Source of the DNA: Branchiostoma floridae
Lineage: Eukaryota > Chordata > Leptocardii > Amphioxiformes > Branchiostomatidae
Direction of reading: 5' to 3'
NCBI RefSeq assembly: GCF_000003815.2
Contig: NC_049989.1
Coordinates: 6,317,647 to 6,381,646, forward strand
Length of the DNA: 64,000 bases
The notes under the pieces are model-generated. The model did not search any database. It was given only the letters and a program-made list of their open reading frames with translations, and was not told the DNA's origin. Made by a program: the position numbers and the translations under genes. Shown here in pieces: positions 11,887 through 24,895 of this stretch (its first letter is position 1; each line of letters opens with the position of its first letter).

Positions 11887-12070
11887 GTCACATTTCCAAA
11901 CCGGTGCCCGGCCGGACAGCTTTCAGGAACGAAAAGTATAATATAAAAGACACCAAACTACACAAAGCGAGAAGATAATAGTCGTGCATTATTTGTGCAT
12001 ATCTTTTCGTATACATTTTACTGTTCGTTTCCACAAACAGCCCGGCCGGGGCCCAGTAGTGAAATGTGAC
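11887..12070. mobile_element. Harbinger-like MITE, copy 1
   Basis: It starts GTCACATTTCCAAACCGG with CCCGGCCGG close behind, and ends CCGGCCGGGGCCC ... GAAATGTGAC, forming terminal inverted repeats of about 30 bp. The interior AGCTTTCAGGAACGAAAA and the following ATAAAAGACA match copy 3 (47764-47933). The ends match copy 2 (18804-18971). Confidence 0.75.
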
Positions 12071-13421
12071 GTTGAATAACAATGTCAGAGAATACTAGTA
12101 GATATTGCCCCCCACCCCATCTAATTTCAAAGACACCAGCTTGACACTGAAGGTTATCCACACGCTACAGCACCCAAGGGCACAGGTTTAACTGTGGCAT
12201 CAGCATCAACAGAATGTACGGTCATTTTGTAAGAACTTTTTAACCCGGGAGCACACCGGATTTGCTAACCCTACATTAACCTGAACACTGCCGCCATCAA
12301 ATCGCCAGGGAACCATAGAAGGTGTCAAATTGACGTGGGGGAATTTTCATTACGGCTTAATGGTGTTCAGATGAGTCATTAATGAAAACGAGAGATTTAC
12401 GATTACCTGCGTGTCTCAGGGCAACGAACCTATAACCATTTAGTAGAGAGGCGAGTTGCAAAGAGAGACACAACCGTACTCTCAGTCTAACGCCCCTCCT
12501 CACACGTTCGATGTGTTTTATTCTCAGCACTCAACTCATAAATTTTGTTAGGGCATTTAGTTTTCCCGGGAAAGTGCAGGATTAGCCCCTGAAAGCTTTC
12601 CTGGTCCCCGCGGGGCTCATGGCTTTGCTCTGTCAATGTTGATATCCCCGATAATGTTGGCGATAATTCCAAGGTAAACTCCATAAAGCCGCCGGCCTTG
12701 GCAAGCACCGGTTGGACTCCAGCCGTCAATGTCGGGCACTTGTCATCGTAAGCCTGGTGGGTGGGTGAGAGGGGTGGGGGAGTTGGGGTTGACATTGCGC
12801 CTTGGCAAAAGATAGAAATAGGTTTCCCTCAACATGTAATATGATTAAAGATGTTTTATGAATAAGTCTAAAATCTAAGGGGATGCAAATTGAACATGAA
12901 ATATTTCCACAAGAAACGTTACTCTTCCCCATGGAAACTCATGTTTATGTATATGATTTCGGAGTATAGATTTGAATGTGTAGTTTTTTATTTATTCCCG
13001 TGTTATATGTGAAGCATGTCGCTTTGTTGGAAAGGTCGTGACCTAGAACTCTCCCGTGCAACCTGACCTACTTCCCGGTATGCTGCGGGATCCATCTTAA
13101 GTTACCTGCCCTTGATATTTCAGCTTTCAAGTCCTTGTATAAATCCTTAGATTCCGGAATCTACAGTTCCCCCCGAAATCTGGCCACTGCTCCCTCATAC
13201 CCCATTCCACTGGGGGCGGCGGCCAAATGACTGACGATTTGACAAGGTACTCAACGAATTTCACAGACAAAAAATGCCTTTTTTTACGCTTTTTGTGTAT
13301 TGCTTTTTTTAAAAACATCTTTCACGATATTTCAATTACGATGTCGAGGGTTACACAATCCAACTTAGGTCGCAGCAAAATCTCAGCGCGATGTCTGTGT
13401 AGTGAAAAGGGGGCCTTAATA
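12071..13421. other. Unannotated intergenic stretch
   Basis: The longest frame is about 102 codons on the minus strand (12487-12795); it has no recognisable domain and is probably chance. No repeat was identified. Confidence 0.5.
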
Positions 13422-13651
13422 CCCCTGTCACATTTGACGAAAATCGATCGGACGATGATTCTGCAGCAATCGCCCGAGCCTCGCCTATAATGATAACTTT
13501 ATTGGACAACAATTGCACAAGGTACAAAGCATGGCTTATATGTGACAGAGGCGGTTTTCAGGTGACAAACACGCGCAACCATCTTTCGACCTTAAATATG
13601 GCCGATCTTCCATCGATACGCCCGAAATGATCGTGGATAATGTGACAGGGG
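13422..13651. mobile_element. MITE with CCCCTGTCACATT termini, interrupted by a LINE tail
   Basis: The left end CCCCTGTCACATT (13422-13434) is the exact complement of the right end AATGTGACAGGGG (13639-13651). Subterminal ATCGATC and GATCGTGG partly pair. Inside, about 13487-13545 is the same retroelement 3' tail seen at 10428-10476, so the MITE appears to be split by it. No coding capacity. Confidence 0.75.
13487..13545 (-). mobile_element. LINE-like 3' tail nested in a MITE
   Basis: It carries ATAACTTTATTGGACAACA, then ATTGCACAAGGTACAAAGC, matching the tail at 10428 with a handful of substitutions. Only the terminal 50 or so bases are present, as expected of a heavily 5'-truncated insertion. 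Confidence 0.55.
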
Positions 13652-15979
13652 CACACACACTAAAATCCATAAAAATACAGTTAAAGCCTTTTCAGTCACC
13701 CTGTCACAAACGTCAATGGAATAAGAAGTGCTTTAATAGCCGGTGAGGGGACAATTTGTATTTTTTCCCCCGTGTTGAATCTCAGAGATATTATTGATAG
13801 GGTTATCTTAACACCACCGTGCAGGACGTGAAATCCGCCTGCTGATTCCTTCATCTCCGACCTTTCAGCCCAACGAAGTAGGCCAGCACAGCAAACACGC
13901 GCTCCTGCCATCTCACAGATAACCAACCTTTATCAAACATAAGCCGTAAAGGGCGGAGGTCTGCCCGGCTTTACCGGGGCTCTGCACGGCTCACAAATCA
14001 TCGCCCACCGCGGGATAAATCAACGTTTTCATCTGTATGTGCTCCTCTGTGCCGGATGGACCACGACAGAGATAAGAATCTGTAGACCCTCACGCAATGC
14101 TTCTTTTCTCTACAAAAGATACCCATCATCACGTTGGAACTCAAGTTAACGGTCGGGCGGTTCAGAAATTAGGTCAGGTGGCCGATCTTTCAACTGCCCT
14201 TGAGTGTCCAATATGGAGGGGATGAAAGGTCATGCACATCGGCAGGGTTATTAGATGCTGGGGGGTCGGTAACAAAGGGTTTTCTTGTGGTATTTGCCTG
14301 CACAATTGATGAAAATGATCGTGGACAGGTAGAATTTCATGACTTCGTAATAGTCTGACAAGGCACGACAAAGATTCAGAGTTATAATATGATAATGATA
14401 GTTATAATAATAGAATGGATACAGTATGTCTCCCATGCATTATTTTTCTAGATGTAAGCGAATTTTGATTGTAAAACAATCGTTTTTCTTTTCTTTCATT
14501 TCAATATTCTCTCACAGTCAAAATTATACGTATGTTAGAGGTCAGTGTTGTCATGATGTGTTCAATTTGTTTTTGCGTTATCCACGCATGAAGTACCGAG
14601 ATAACGATGGTTGCTCGATCAATCATGTCAGAGGTCAGAGGCGACGTCTTAAAGGTTTGTTGACGACATACCTGTTCAGTCTATTGCTCTTCATGATGTG
14701 AATGATGATATCCATATGTTGATGAATTCGGAGATTTTACACAAGCAAGGAACTAAAGAAGCAAAACTAGTTTTGGTCTAGTGTGTAGATATACTTGATA
14801 TCCATGTCATGAGGCAGATTCACCCATTGACTGCTGCAGTGCAAGGCACGACTTACAGAAGGCGCTGCTAGTTTTCTCAAACGACTGTGGTTGACAGGCG
14901 ACAATCTAGTCCATTAGATACATAGACATCAGTATCAAAGCAAACGTTACATTTGTATAACCGAAAACCTGGACAAGGGATTTTGCTCCCCTTTGACATA
15001 TTGTCCTTCTCGCCAGTCCCAGGCTAATCAGTAATCTATACTACCCGCAAATATTCGTCACGAATTCCTCTGGACAGGAATGCCAAGTACACCTTGGGCA
15101 GTCCAGCCTTTATCTGATCGGGGACAGGGACACACACAGCGGGCAGGATGTACCGATTAGTCGGCAAGCCAGCTGGAGTTTCCGAGCCACGAGACAGAGC
15201 TCCTCCAGCCCTACCAGGCCTTCCTTCGGGGTATGGATTGTAGAGGATCTGCATGTGGGTCCTGATAACGCTTTACAGAAAACCCCTACGTATTGCGCTA
15301 AAATTACGGAAGGCAATAACGCAAAATTTGGTCGTCTTGCTACGAATTACCAGACGGTTTTCCCTATAAATTATCGGAAATAAAAGATGCAGCTGGCTCA
15401 TCTGCTCTAAAGAAGACAATGACAATCAATACATGATGAAACTTTATGGAAAATGTAAAAAATTTCATGGCATTATTTATACGGCAAAGAGCATGCAGAT
15501 ATGCTCATGGAAGAACATCGGAATCTGTCCGCCGGACGACCAAACTCTGGAACATTATTCTCCCTATAGCAGTTAGTCTGCTAGTACTGCAGGACTCCTA
15601 CGCAGAAGATCTACAGGCTTTAGCGACCACGGTGGCAGGCCAGGGAAACATATATCAACAGATGGAGATCTGTGAATATTAAATAAAGGGTAATCAAGGA
15701 GAACGTCAGATGATATTTTGAGCGTTATATGAAAACAGAAAACAGGATATGGATATATGAACCACCTTTTGGGCTATATATGTCGAGATGGCGCACAAGG
15801 GAGACCACAAAAGAGTCTGGCTATCGTTATCGTAAATGGAAATCTAACAGAAAGTGACCAATGTTACAACTGTAAAGAAAAATATACAATTGCTATATTG
15901 TAAAGACGTTGAAACATTTTTGAAACAGTTCTGTATCTTGTGGAAACGGTTAAGTCAATGGTTAAGGTTAACATTATTT
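13652..15979. other. Unannotated intergenic stretch
   Basis: There are several open frames of 60-90 codons on both strands, none with a recognisable domain or splice context. A GC-richer patch at about 15050-15250 has a minus-strand frame of 72 codons that I do not recognise. Confidence 0.45.
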
Positions 15980-16008
15980 GGTGAAGGTATGAGGTCGTTG
16001 AACTCTAG
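15980..16008. mobile_element. Solo right end of the Helentron-like family, copy C
   Basis: GGTGAAGGTATGAGGTCGTT followed by GAACTCTAG matches the right ends of copies A (ends 10161) and B (ends 30531), where AAGGTATG or GAGGTATG precedes GAACTCTAG. I found no matching left hairpin nearby, so it is a truncated or badly decayed copy. Confidence 0.5.
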
Positions 16009-17657
16009 CATTGCGCTAGCATGCACCGTGTGACCTGTGTTTTAGCGGCCGAATGTACCTCTCTTTGGGCATGCTGATGATAAGTGCACTATAGGTTCCT
16101 GTAGGTGGGACATCCCCAATCTAATTAAGCCATTTGTGGCTAATTAAGAAAAGTCGTTCCTTTCTGAAACCTTGTGTCACATGCCTTCCTGTGTCAGGTA
16201 GACGAATGCATAATGTTGATGTAGAACAGGCCGTGCTGGGTCCATAACTCAATGTGCACACGCATTAGCTCTGGGCAGGATAAAGGCAGTTCACTGTTTT
16301 CGTGCTTCCTCAAGTCATAAAGAGGTGTCGGGATGGTTACTTTCACATGGGAAACTAGAACTAATAATGTTTCTGATTGAGCTGTAGGCAACGCAACGCC
16401 ATGACTGTTGTAAAGTTAAATTGTCGTCCAATTTCAAGAAGGTAAGTTCGAGGCGCAACAGTAGTTACACTTACAGTTCACTTTGTAAATTAAACATATG
16501 GTTCAGCAATGATTAGGTTTTGACCAGAGATGTTGTCAATTTGTCTTTTTTTTCTGGATGCCATTGCTAGACTATAAATGTATTTTGCTATATGCATTTG
16601 TTCTCGATATTGCCATACACTTATGCCATTTTTCTCCACCACGCTAAACTATCCTATAACTTTGCTTATAAAACTATGTGTCCGTGGGATCGGCCTTGAA
16701 TGTAAAAATAGAGAATCACCTCACCTTCAAAAAGGATTATATTCTTCGTTTGAGACGTTTCGCCTCTCCAAATGGAATATTCCTAAAGCCATTTAATGCG
16801 AGGCGTGTAAAAACCCCAGGCGCGTTATCTGTAGCTTCAGGCCTGGTGCGGCAATAAGCACATAACCACGTTAGTTCCCCCAACTTCCTTCTCAGGTGCA
16901 CAGTAAGACTGGTGTCTCCGTGAAAACCACTTTACCAGGCGGGCCGCTGTGTTATCGCAGAGAAGTAGGATAGCGATTTTTCGTCTTCCTGACTTGATTT
17001 TCTGCGCGGAAGCAGAATCAGCGGCGCAAAATGTAATTGGTTTGCAGGACTCTTCAGGGAGCGGAGATAGAATCAGCTGGAGAATCAGTTTGTTTTGCTT
17101 CAGAAGCGAAATATCTCCCTATATAAAAAATGGAAAAGGGGCAATATTGGCGTTATTTTGTCCATCCCAGATATACTTATTGGTTTCCACGCAATAGCTA
17201 GCACTTTAATTTTTGCATATATTCGAATTTAACATCCATTATCATTTGATTGATGGCCCAACAGCTTCTGATGTCCGGATCATGCCATATTACCAATCCC
17301 CTCTATTACTTATCATTGCCAAATTGCTATTCATAATCTTTTCAAACTGAGAGAAAATCGACAACAGACTGTCTTGAACACCTATATGAACTCCGACGGT
17401 TCTAATGTGAGAATTTAGGACATATATTTCATATATACTACAAGAAAGAATTTGTCCAGGGACAGTATGATGCGATTATTCTACTAAAACGTGTGTCTTA
17501 TCTCTTCAAATTGAATAAGCTCCTTGGTAAGAAGCGTGTAGTGCGTGGGCACTAATGATATAAGAGCGGCAGGCGACAAAGTAACTCAGACCGGACAAAT
17601 TTTCTCCAGGCATTCATCGATTTTTCCTTCTTCAGGGGAAACCTTCTGGCCATACTC
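16009..17657. other. Unannotated intergenic stretch
   Basis: No repeat or gene recognised. The open frames (up to 82 codons at 16949-17197) look like chance. Confidence 0.45.
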
Positions 17658-17700
17658 TGTGTGTGTACGTGTGTGTTTGTATGTGTGTGTGTGTGTGTGT

Positions 17701-17753
<53 letters not shown>

Positions 17754-17783
17754 TGTGTGTGTGTACGTGTGTGTGCGTGCGTG

Positions 17784-17824
<41 letters not shown>

Positions 17825-17938
17825 ACGTGTGTGTACGTGCGTGTATATATATATATATATGTGTGTGTGCGTGCTTACATGCGTGTGTGTGCGTGCGTGC
17901 TTACGTGCGTGTGTGTGTGTGTGTACGTGTGTGTGTGC
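17658..17938. repeat. 280-bp alternating purine-pyrimidine tract (TG, CG and TA repeats)
   Basis: Runs of TG with interspersed CG steps contain two TA tracts (about 17784-17804 and 17844-17860). The segment 17761-17820 is repeated with a 60-bp offset at 17821-17880. Strict purine-pyrimidine alternation over most of it favours Z-DNA, and the TA runs favour melting or cruciforms. The long Cys-Val and His-Thr open frames across it are products of the repeat. Confidence 0.95.
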
Positions 17939-18803
17939 CGTCTCGCCTGTGTGCATGTAAAATTTCGCTTCCTTGTTTCAACTGTTTTTCGGCATTCCTC
18001 ATGCAGTGCCATATTTCTCGTGCAGTGGCGACATCTGGCCCACGTTCCCCACACCGAGCAATGTGGCCATGAACGCGACTGTTGGTACAGCAACATGTAC
18101 AACATAACCTGGGCGGTGTCTCGTATGTAGTGTCTACATTCTAACGGCCTCTGTTCAGCACGTCATCATTGTTACATGTCAAAGGGCATCAGGTTCCGGT
18201 ACTGCCCGGAGAGGTCATTATAAAAGTCTCAGTAATGAACGTTAACCCTGAAGCTGCATGAACATATATTATAACGAGCGATTCTTCATCCAGCGGCAAA
18301 GTTCATCGTTAGGGCAACATATCCTCATAGGCATAGGATGTCAGCAATGCTACAGCTCTGAATTGACTATAAAGCTATCTGAATTCCCAGGATACCACGG
18401 GCAATGATTCCGTAAGGCCTTCACATACAAAGCAACAATACGATATTCAAGAAACATGTTAGATTGGCGGTCTACTGTTTTTCGCGATACAGAGCTGCAT
18501 TCGTTGCACATAGCGTCTGTGAATGGGTGATAAGAGATGGCAACATAATTGGACCTCTTCCTTTCAATATGCATCTATATGAAGCTATAGGTTCTGCAAC
18601 AAGTGCTAAACGTGAAAGTTTTGCTGTCACTTTAACGGGAGAAATGTGCTTCATCTCGTTCAACCTCTCGTGCGAACAAAACTAGTGGGCACCATTGTAA
18701 GTTGGTGGTGAACTGAAATACTGTACATTCTTCACTAATGAGGACATACTTTTACATGGCAAGCTTGTGGCTGGGTGCAATATATTTCCTATGTCTCGGC
18801 TAA
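17939..18803. other. Unannotated intergenic stretch
   Basis: No gene or repeat recognised. Confidence 0.45.
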
Positions 18804-18971
18804 GGCTTAGGTCATATTTCCAAACCGAGTCAGTGTATACCTAGAAATATACACAAATTATGCCCATAAATCTTATGTTGACATTTTGTGTATTTTGATG
18901 TCTTTTGTATCATTCTTTTCCCTCACGAAAGTTGCACGGCCGGGCCCCGGTTTGGAAATGTGACCTAAGCC
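18804..18971. mobile_element. Harbinger-like MITE, copy 2
   Basis: The left end GGCTTAGGTCATATTTCC (from 18804) and the right end GGAAATGTGACCTAAGCC (to 18971) are complementary with one mismatch, extending inward to AAACCG and CGGTTT. TAA flanks both sides, fitting the 3-bp TWA target duplication of PIF/Harbinger elements. The interior is AT-rich and non-coding. Confidence 0.8.
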
Positions 18972-20854
18972 TAACTCTTCACTGTGGCCAATCTGACCGT
19001 AAGCAGGAATTCAAGACTGACAGTACAGCGTTTGCAGCAATAAATTTGGATCCCAGCGGAGTCTGTGTATAGACTAACCGGAACAAGTGGAATGCGCCGG
19101 GATTGATGCTATCAAGTGGGTCAACCGGGACCGAGAGCAGGGGGAGGGGTAGTATGCTGGGCACGAGACTCGCCGGCTTTGAAGGGCCCCGTGCCACCCG
19201 ATACCCATCAAAACATCCCTGCTCTCATCTTTACAACAACAACAAACACTCATATCTGTCTTATCATTGAGTTTGTGTACCGAAAACATCTATGTAACAG
19301 CTATTAAGATTATTGATAGGATTTCTCAATCTTATCACACAAGCAGCAAAGAAAATGACTTCATGCAAAGTTGGCATCATCAAGTCTTGTGGGCTTCCGT
19401 TTATGTTTGTTTATATGGTATATTTTTATTGGAGAAAATAAAGAGGCCGTGTGGCTATAATAACCACGTGTGTGATATTTGATACTTATCAAACATATTC
19501 AGGAGCGATACTCGCGATGGTGTCGTTATTGGGAAATGTATGTAACGTTGTATATAGTATACACACTAGTATACCCGTCAACCTCTTGTATGTATAACTT
19601 ATATCACGGCGAGTACGATATACTAAAGGCATAGATTAAGCTGAGAGATATAAAGACATCGGTAAGTGATAGGAATGGTAGGTTTTATCGTATCTTTTTT
19701 TCATTTTAGCGGGAGACCTTTCTTCACCTGATACATTTCTGTAGAGGTGCACTGCGGTCGGTATACTATGAAGCTATACACGCTTTACGTCAGGATCAGG
19801 AGCTCTTGTATCAGCGATGTATTCCCAAGTCCTCTCGTTTGTCAAATACGTACACGTAAGGCCCAGGGGTACATTTGATGCTTTTCGAGTTGTTGGGGAG
19901 CAGAGCAAGTATCTTAACTAAAGTGCTGTAATACATCTAGAGTGAAGTGTTAAACTTCAGTCATCTTTATCTAAGTACATTCACAAGTGCGAATGTTTCT
20001 CATTCTTACATCTGTGGATGCCTGCTTATTATAAGCTTACATATTTGCATCGGCGATTTGCGTAGTTGGATAAAGTGACGTTCCAAGATCCTGGAATGAG
20101 ATTGTATGGTTTCAAGCCTTTTGAACATGTCATTCAGTTGAAACTCGAACATTTGTGCGGCTTGCCTGTCCATGGACGTACACATCAATGAAGAAGGAAA
20201 AGCGTCGACAATAAAGAGATGATGTATCAAAATCCCGTTGCTCCTATCAATCATTTAGGGATCGTCCGGGGTAAAACCGAAAATCTTACTGGATGTTATC
20301 TCTGATCCGATATGCTTCAGAAAGGCCATACGAGCACGCAATGGCGTTGTGCAGATCAGAGGCTTCACTCAAAACCTTGGGGACATCACACATATATAAC
20401 GTTATATGTATAATGAGAGATACTGGAAAGACATTTGACAACTACTATCCCCAACTCATTGTATTGTTCCTGCATCCTAGTTATCTATTTCTGAGAGAGA
20501 AATGCCACTAAAAGGCATTAAACCCCACAAGAGGCCCTTGAAGCCGGCAGGTCTCTCAGTAAATTTGTCGGAGTGGCTGCCGACAAGCCCAGAGTCCTGC
20601 CAATGATTAACGGTATGATTAACCACCGGTCAACTCGCATTATGATTGGTCGCACGCGCTCGGAGGCCCAAGTTGGGTATTTCGGGAGACCATACAGTGG
20701 CGAATATTTCATGTAGATGGTATAGGCTTTTGCATTATGAATGACCTCTTTGCTTATATGTTGACATTATCACCTTTTGCTCAATTTCAGTCTGTCCAGA
20801 ATGTCTCACCCGAGTATCAACGCACATCAGGTATTCTGTAAACCTCCTTCAGAC
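18972..20854. other. Unannotated intergenic stretch
   Basis: A small GC-rich patch near 19110-19200 has open frames on both strands without recognisable content. Nothing else is supported. Confidence 0.45.
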
Positions 20855-21027
20855 CCAATGTTTGAGAAGTTCAAAGGCCAATGAATTGTGGGCCTGGCGG
20901 AAAACCGGAGTTGCACGAGCGTTTGCCGAACACAAGGGAGACCGAGTCCCGGAGCAGGTCGGAGCGTAGTGTAGCAGGAGACTTCTCGGGGAAGGATCGC
21001 AACCACCACCGAGGAGACACAGCGAGG
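20855..21027 (+). promoter_or_regulatory. CpG-rich promoter/5' UTR of the signal-peptide gene
   Basis: Two CCAAT boxes (20855-20859 and 20878-20882) stand ahead of a CpG-dense segment that runs into the first exon. No TATA box is evident, as is usual for CpG-type promoters. An in-frame upstream ATG at 20881 would add 49 charged residues before the signal peptide. I prefer the ATG at 21028, which has A at -3 and G at +4. Confidence 0.5.
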
Positions 21028-21109
21028 ATGGCGGCCAGGATTCTGCTGCCCGTGCTGTTGGTGTTATGTCTGGGCGCAGTGGCGACGGGACTGTACGAGC
21101 GCGTGTGCG
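21028..21109 (+). CDS. Signal-peptide first exon of a secreted protein, possibly the intrinsic-factor-like gene
   Basis: The exon encodes MAARILLPVLLVLCLGAVAT then GLYERVC and ends in phase 1 at a strong donor, GGTGAGT (GT at 21110). Residues 4-20 form a textbook hydrophobic signal core, with cleavage likely after AVAT or nearby. The next exon downstream in compatible phase that I can defend is at 51719, completing the split codon to Gly (VCG-MDPEF). Joining them implies a 30.6-kb intron. The join is inference: the phase fits, but one in three random pairs would. Intermediate small exons, or a different gene, are possible. Confidence 0.55.
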
Positions 21110-24100
21110 GTGAGTCTCGTCCGATGTTTTCGCACCCAGGCGTGCTAGGTTGACAAGCGCGCGGCTTTTTACCGGTACTAGAGGGCAGGCATGTCTTACA
21201 TAACTGTGTATTAACCAAACACTTTATCAGCCACATAACTAGATGGTTTAGCTTGGGGGGTCAACGATCAACATATCGCAGAGTTGACATATAGATGATA
21301 GCGAAAACATATTATGTACATGTAAACTTATAATTTTACTGACCGGGACCGGGAGACCGGGGCGTACTGATTTGTACTTAAAGTGTTCTCTCTGTGAGAA
21401 TTGGTCTGGTTGCCAATAAGACATTCTTTCCCGTACACATAGCTAGCAGAACACAGACCGTAATGTTGTGTACAGGCGTTTGCCGTGCGTGTTTGGCCGG
21501 GAAGGCTACATTTCTGCACGGTGCATCATAGCCATGTGGCAGGCGTCCGTGCGTTTGTGTGGGTAAGGTCCACAGAACAACAATTCAGTCAAGCATCTTT
21601 TGGCTGAGTATAGAGAACCAAGGTTTGGCGATGAATATCCATAGCTACCGCACAATAGCAATGAAAACTCGGATAGCGGTCTCTTGGCGTGAAGCGCTTA
21701 GGTTTGAGGCAATTTCTTGTAGTCATCTTAATGGAGTAACTATCTGACGAACATACTTAATTTCTAACGCGATAGCGGGAAATTGTGCAAAGTGCTACGG
21801 TATCTAATGATTGTTTGAGGAGCAGGTATGGGATGTGCGTTGGGATGAAGTGTCGCTCTTCCGAAATACACGTGTTTGGAAAAAAAGAGACTCTGATAGG
21901 GTTTCTACTGTTTTTAAACTGTCACTGAAACGTTTCCTGCTGGAGCTTATTTTGTTTGCAGCCTAAGTGAATGTACTGATATATTTAGATACTAGAGGAC
22001 CACGTACGGTATAAAAGGTATAAATGCGTGGCCATATGGTAGACAATGTTTGGGTTTAAGAGTCTGCTACGCAGAAGCCAAGAAAACCTGTGTTAGATAT
22101 GGACTGAATGCTTGTGTATAAGGGAAAATGTGGACTGGGCATGTAATGGCAACGTCTGGTATAAGATTTGTACATGTACCTACCTATAATCTCAGGAGTG
22201 TTTTCTGTCTGGGTTAATGTAGAATCTGATCGGAATGCTTGAGTTGTTACAGTAACGGATGGCCATGTGGCTTGCATTGTAAATGAACGTGCAGGGTTAG
22301 GCATTTTTTACGATGCCAGCGTCTGTGTAGCCATGCGTAGCTACCCGGGGGTAGGTAATCATTCCTCTCCATCTGTGCACGCGTCGTATCGGCGGACATG
22401 AATATGGATGTAGACATAATCGTCTGCTGTAGGCTTGAGTCCGTCTACGAAAACACGCGATTATATCAAATATTCAAATTGGCTTACCGTGGGAGAGATT
22501 GCGTGTATGAATGCACAGACGGGACCACCAATCCCCGGGGAGTGGGGAAATATCTACACATGGTACGGCTGGGGAACCACCGCAATGGTGTACTCATATA
22601 TCATGGTCAGCTGAAATGTAGCGCAGTCTTATAAATGTCATAATAGATGTTAGAATGGTAGATCATATCGAAGTTACGTTTCCTGACTGAGCGTTTTGCC
22701 AATACGCCACCATTCAGCTGAGGAAGAAAGCCGACAGACAGAAAACGTTATGATACTCCTTCCCAACCTCTGCTTGGCGATTTATAAGATTTATAGAGTC
22801 GAGCACTTTGAAGGAGCTCCTCTCTTTGAAGAGGAATGAAGTCACCTTCACAGACGGCGTCTTTGCTTGCGCTGCTTCCTTCCAGTCTTGGCTAATATTG
22901 ACCGAGAAGCGGCGGTACAAATGTAACCGTGGCAGAGTGGCCCGGAATGCGATTGGAAAGCAGACGGGCCGTTCATTGAGTAAATGGCAGACTGAATGGC
23001 AGTAGAAAGGGGCTCGTTCGTCTAATGTTCAAGCAGATGCTAGGGTTGGAAGAATTAGATAGTATTTTTCTGGCTGCCGGGCTCCCTTTAGCAAGTGGAT
23101 GTTAGACATGGAAAAGTCACAATCTCCCACCCCTGTAGCCTGACTAAATCTTGCTCCTAGCGGCCGGTCCTAAAGGTCATCAACCAAAGCCATGGTAAGA
23201 TTGTGTCAACACAGACAACCCTGAGTATCTACTTGAAGATTAGCGTTCACCAGCCTGTGTTCCCGGGGGAAACCACGGCCATGGGATATAGCTGGGCTAA
23301 GCTGTCTGGCGGTTTTCTGCTTATGGTTAAAATCCCTGGCACACGATCACAAGCAAAGCGATTTAGTCTTTTTTTTTCGGGGATTGCAACATGAAGTTGA
23401 TCATTTAATTCTGGGGTCTTGATTTTTTAGAAGTATTGTATTGAATATCTGATATCATATTACATAAATTAAAGTCTGTCAATGATTCTGATAATAAAAA
23501 ATGAATGATGATAATTAGTGATAATTATTAGGACATGCATATGGTACTACGTTCATAATGCTGTCATATTGCTCCCTTTCAGCAAACCCGAAGGGCATGT
23601 AAACATCAGGGTAACATGACTCTTGTTTTGCCGTATTGCAGTGTCGATGAATATTCATAATCATATTCATAATACGCTGATTTCAAACACTACAGCATGT
23701 CAAGAAAATAGAAAAGTAGAATATGCCAATTTCAAACACTTACAATAGGCAAAGACCAAAGTAAAATATGCCGGATTCATTATCTTGTTTCAATAGAAAT
23801 GCCAACCATTTTTCCTCCCCACTTTCATTTTCATAATGTAAACAAACCCGATCGGTACTATACTTGTTTCGTTCGCTAGTCTTATGGTATCAGAATTCAG
23901 TCAAAGTTATAAACAGTGTAGATGTTTTCACATTATACTGTATTGTAGAAGTAGCTAAGCGTTAATGTTCCATCGCGACACATTCTCTGCATATCTCAGC
24001 AGCTCTCTCGGCTGTTTACGTTAATAGCTCAGATAAGACGCGTCTTTCGTCACTTTAGGAGAAAAATAATAAACAGCTTGAGTCAGATGTACGGTTTGTT

Positions 24101-24695
24101 TGAAACAGGGTGCAAGCACGTGTCCACTGCATGAAACCGTCGTTTTCAGGACGGACGCTGAGAAAATGTTTGAATGGGAAAAGAGTCATCTGGGAGCCAG
24201 GCACACTCAGCGGAGACTAATGTGATTATTAGTGCACTTGGGGGTGTAAACCCATGGGGGGAGGGGGGCGTTGTGGGCGCAACACTGCGTATGTCCATGT
24301 GATAGGGGTATAGACTCTGGTACATCTAGCGACATTGTGGATAGATGTAAAGTAATTAAGTATGAAATGTTAGGTAAACATTCAATGTGGAATGCAAGTC
24401 AATCAATTTTAACTTAAGATCGACCGTTGGTCCTAATTAAGGAAACGTGGATGATATTTGTTATCGCTGTTTGATTTGATTCAAATCAAATGTGTCATGC
24501 AGTTTTGTTTTGCACAACGCAGTTGTTCTACTCTCATTGTTGCCAATCTCCGAAAATAAGAAGGATCAGGAAGTGTGCAATATTTCTTACAATAAGGCGT
24601 TCGTACATGTGAATATGTAAAAAACACTACCATTACACGGTGATGTTTCTAGTGTAGTGCATATGCTCTGCAGCAGTGACATACGACTATAATGT

Positions 24696-24895
24696 TAGTC
24701 TCTACCAACCGAATTCCCGCCTGGCCAAAGAAGAGGAATTTGGCCAAGTTAGGAATAAAAGCCTAGTAGTAGTAGGAGTTAATTGGCCTAGGAGTGTTGG
24801 CAAACTGTACTCCTCTGGTGTGTTTTCTTGTTTTCTGTCTTATTTGACCAATTTTTACTATTTTTCCAGCGACCCATGGAGCCTGGTAGAGGCTA
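24696..24895. mobile_element. Second member of the foldback family of 10697-10882
   Basis: The left end TAGTCTCTACCA (24696-24707) and the right end TGGTAGAGGCTA (24884-24895) are complementary with one mismatch. The right side also carries TTTTTCCAGCGA, as in the 10.8-kb copy (TTTTCCAGCGAT). The interior has diverged and is no longer palindromic. Confidence 0.65.

Noticed and set aside
17545-18130. Overlapping open frames of 99-175 codons rich in Cys-Val or His-Thr
   Set aside because: They are translations of the TG/TA microsatellite; any frame across it is open.
20881-21027. Upstream in-frame ATG extending the signal-peptide exon by 49 residues
   Set aside because: The extension is highly charged and would bury the signal peptide; the ATG at 21028 has the better context.
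22398-22634. 78-codon frame with Cys, Gly and Arg residues resembling a secreted domain
   Set aside because: No acceptor site ahead of it and no known cysteine pattern; treated as chance.
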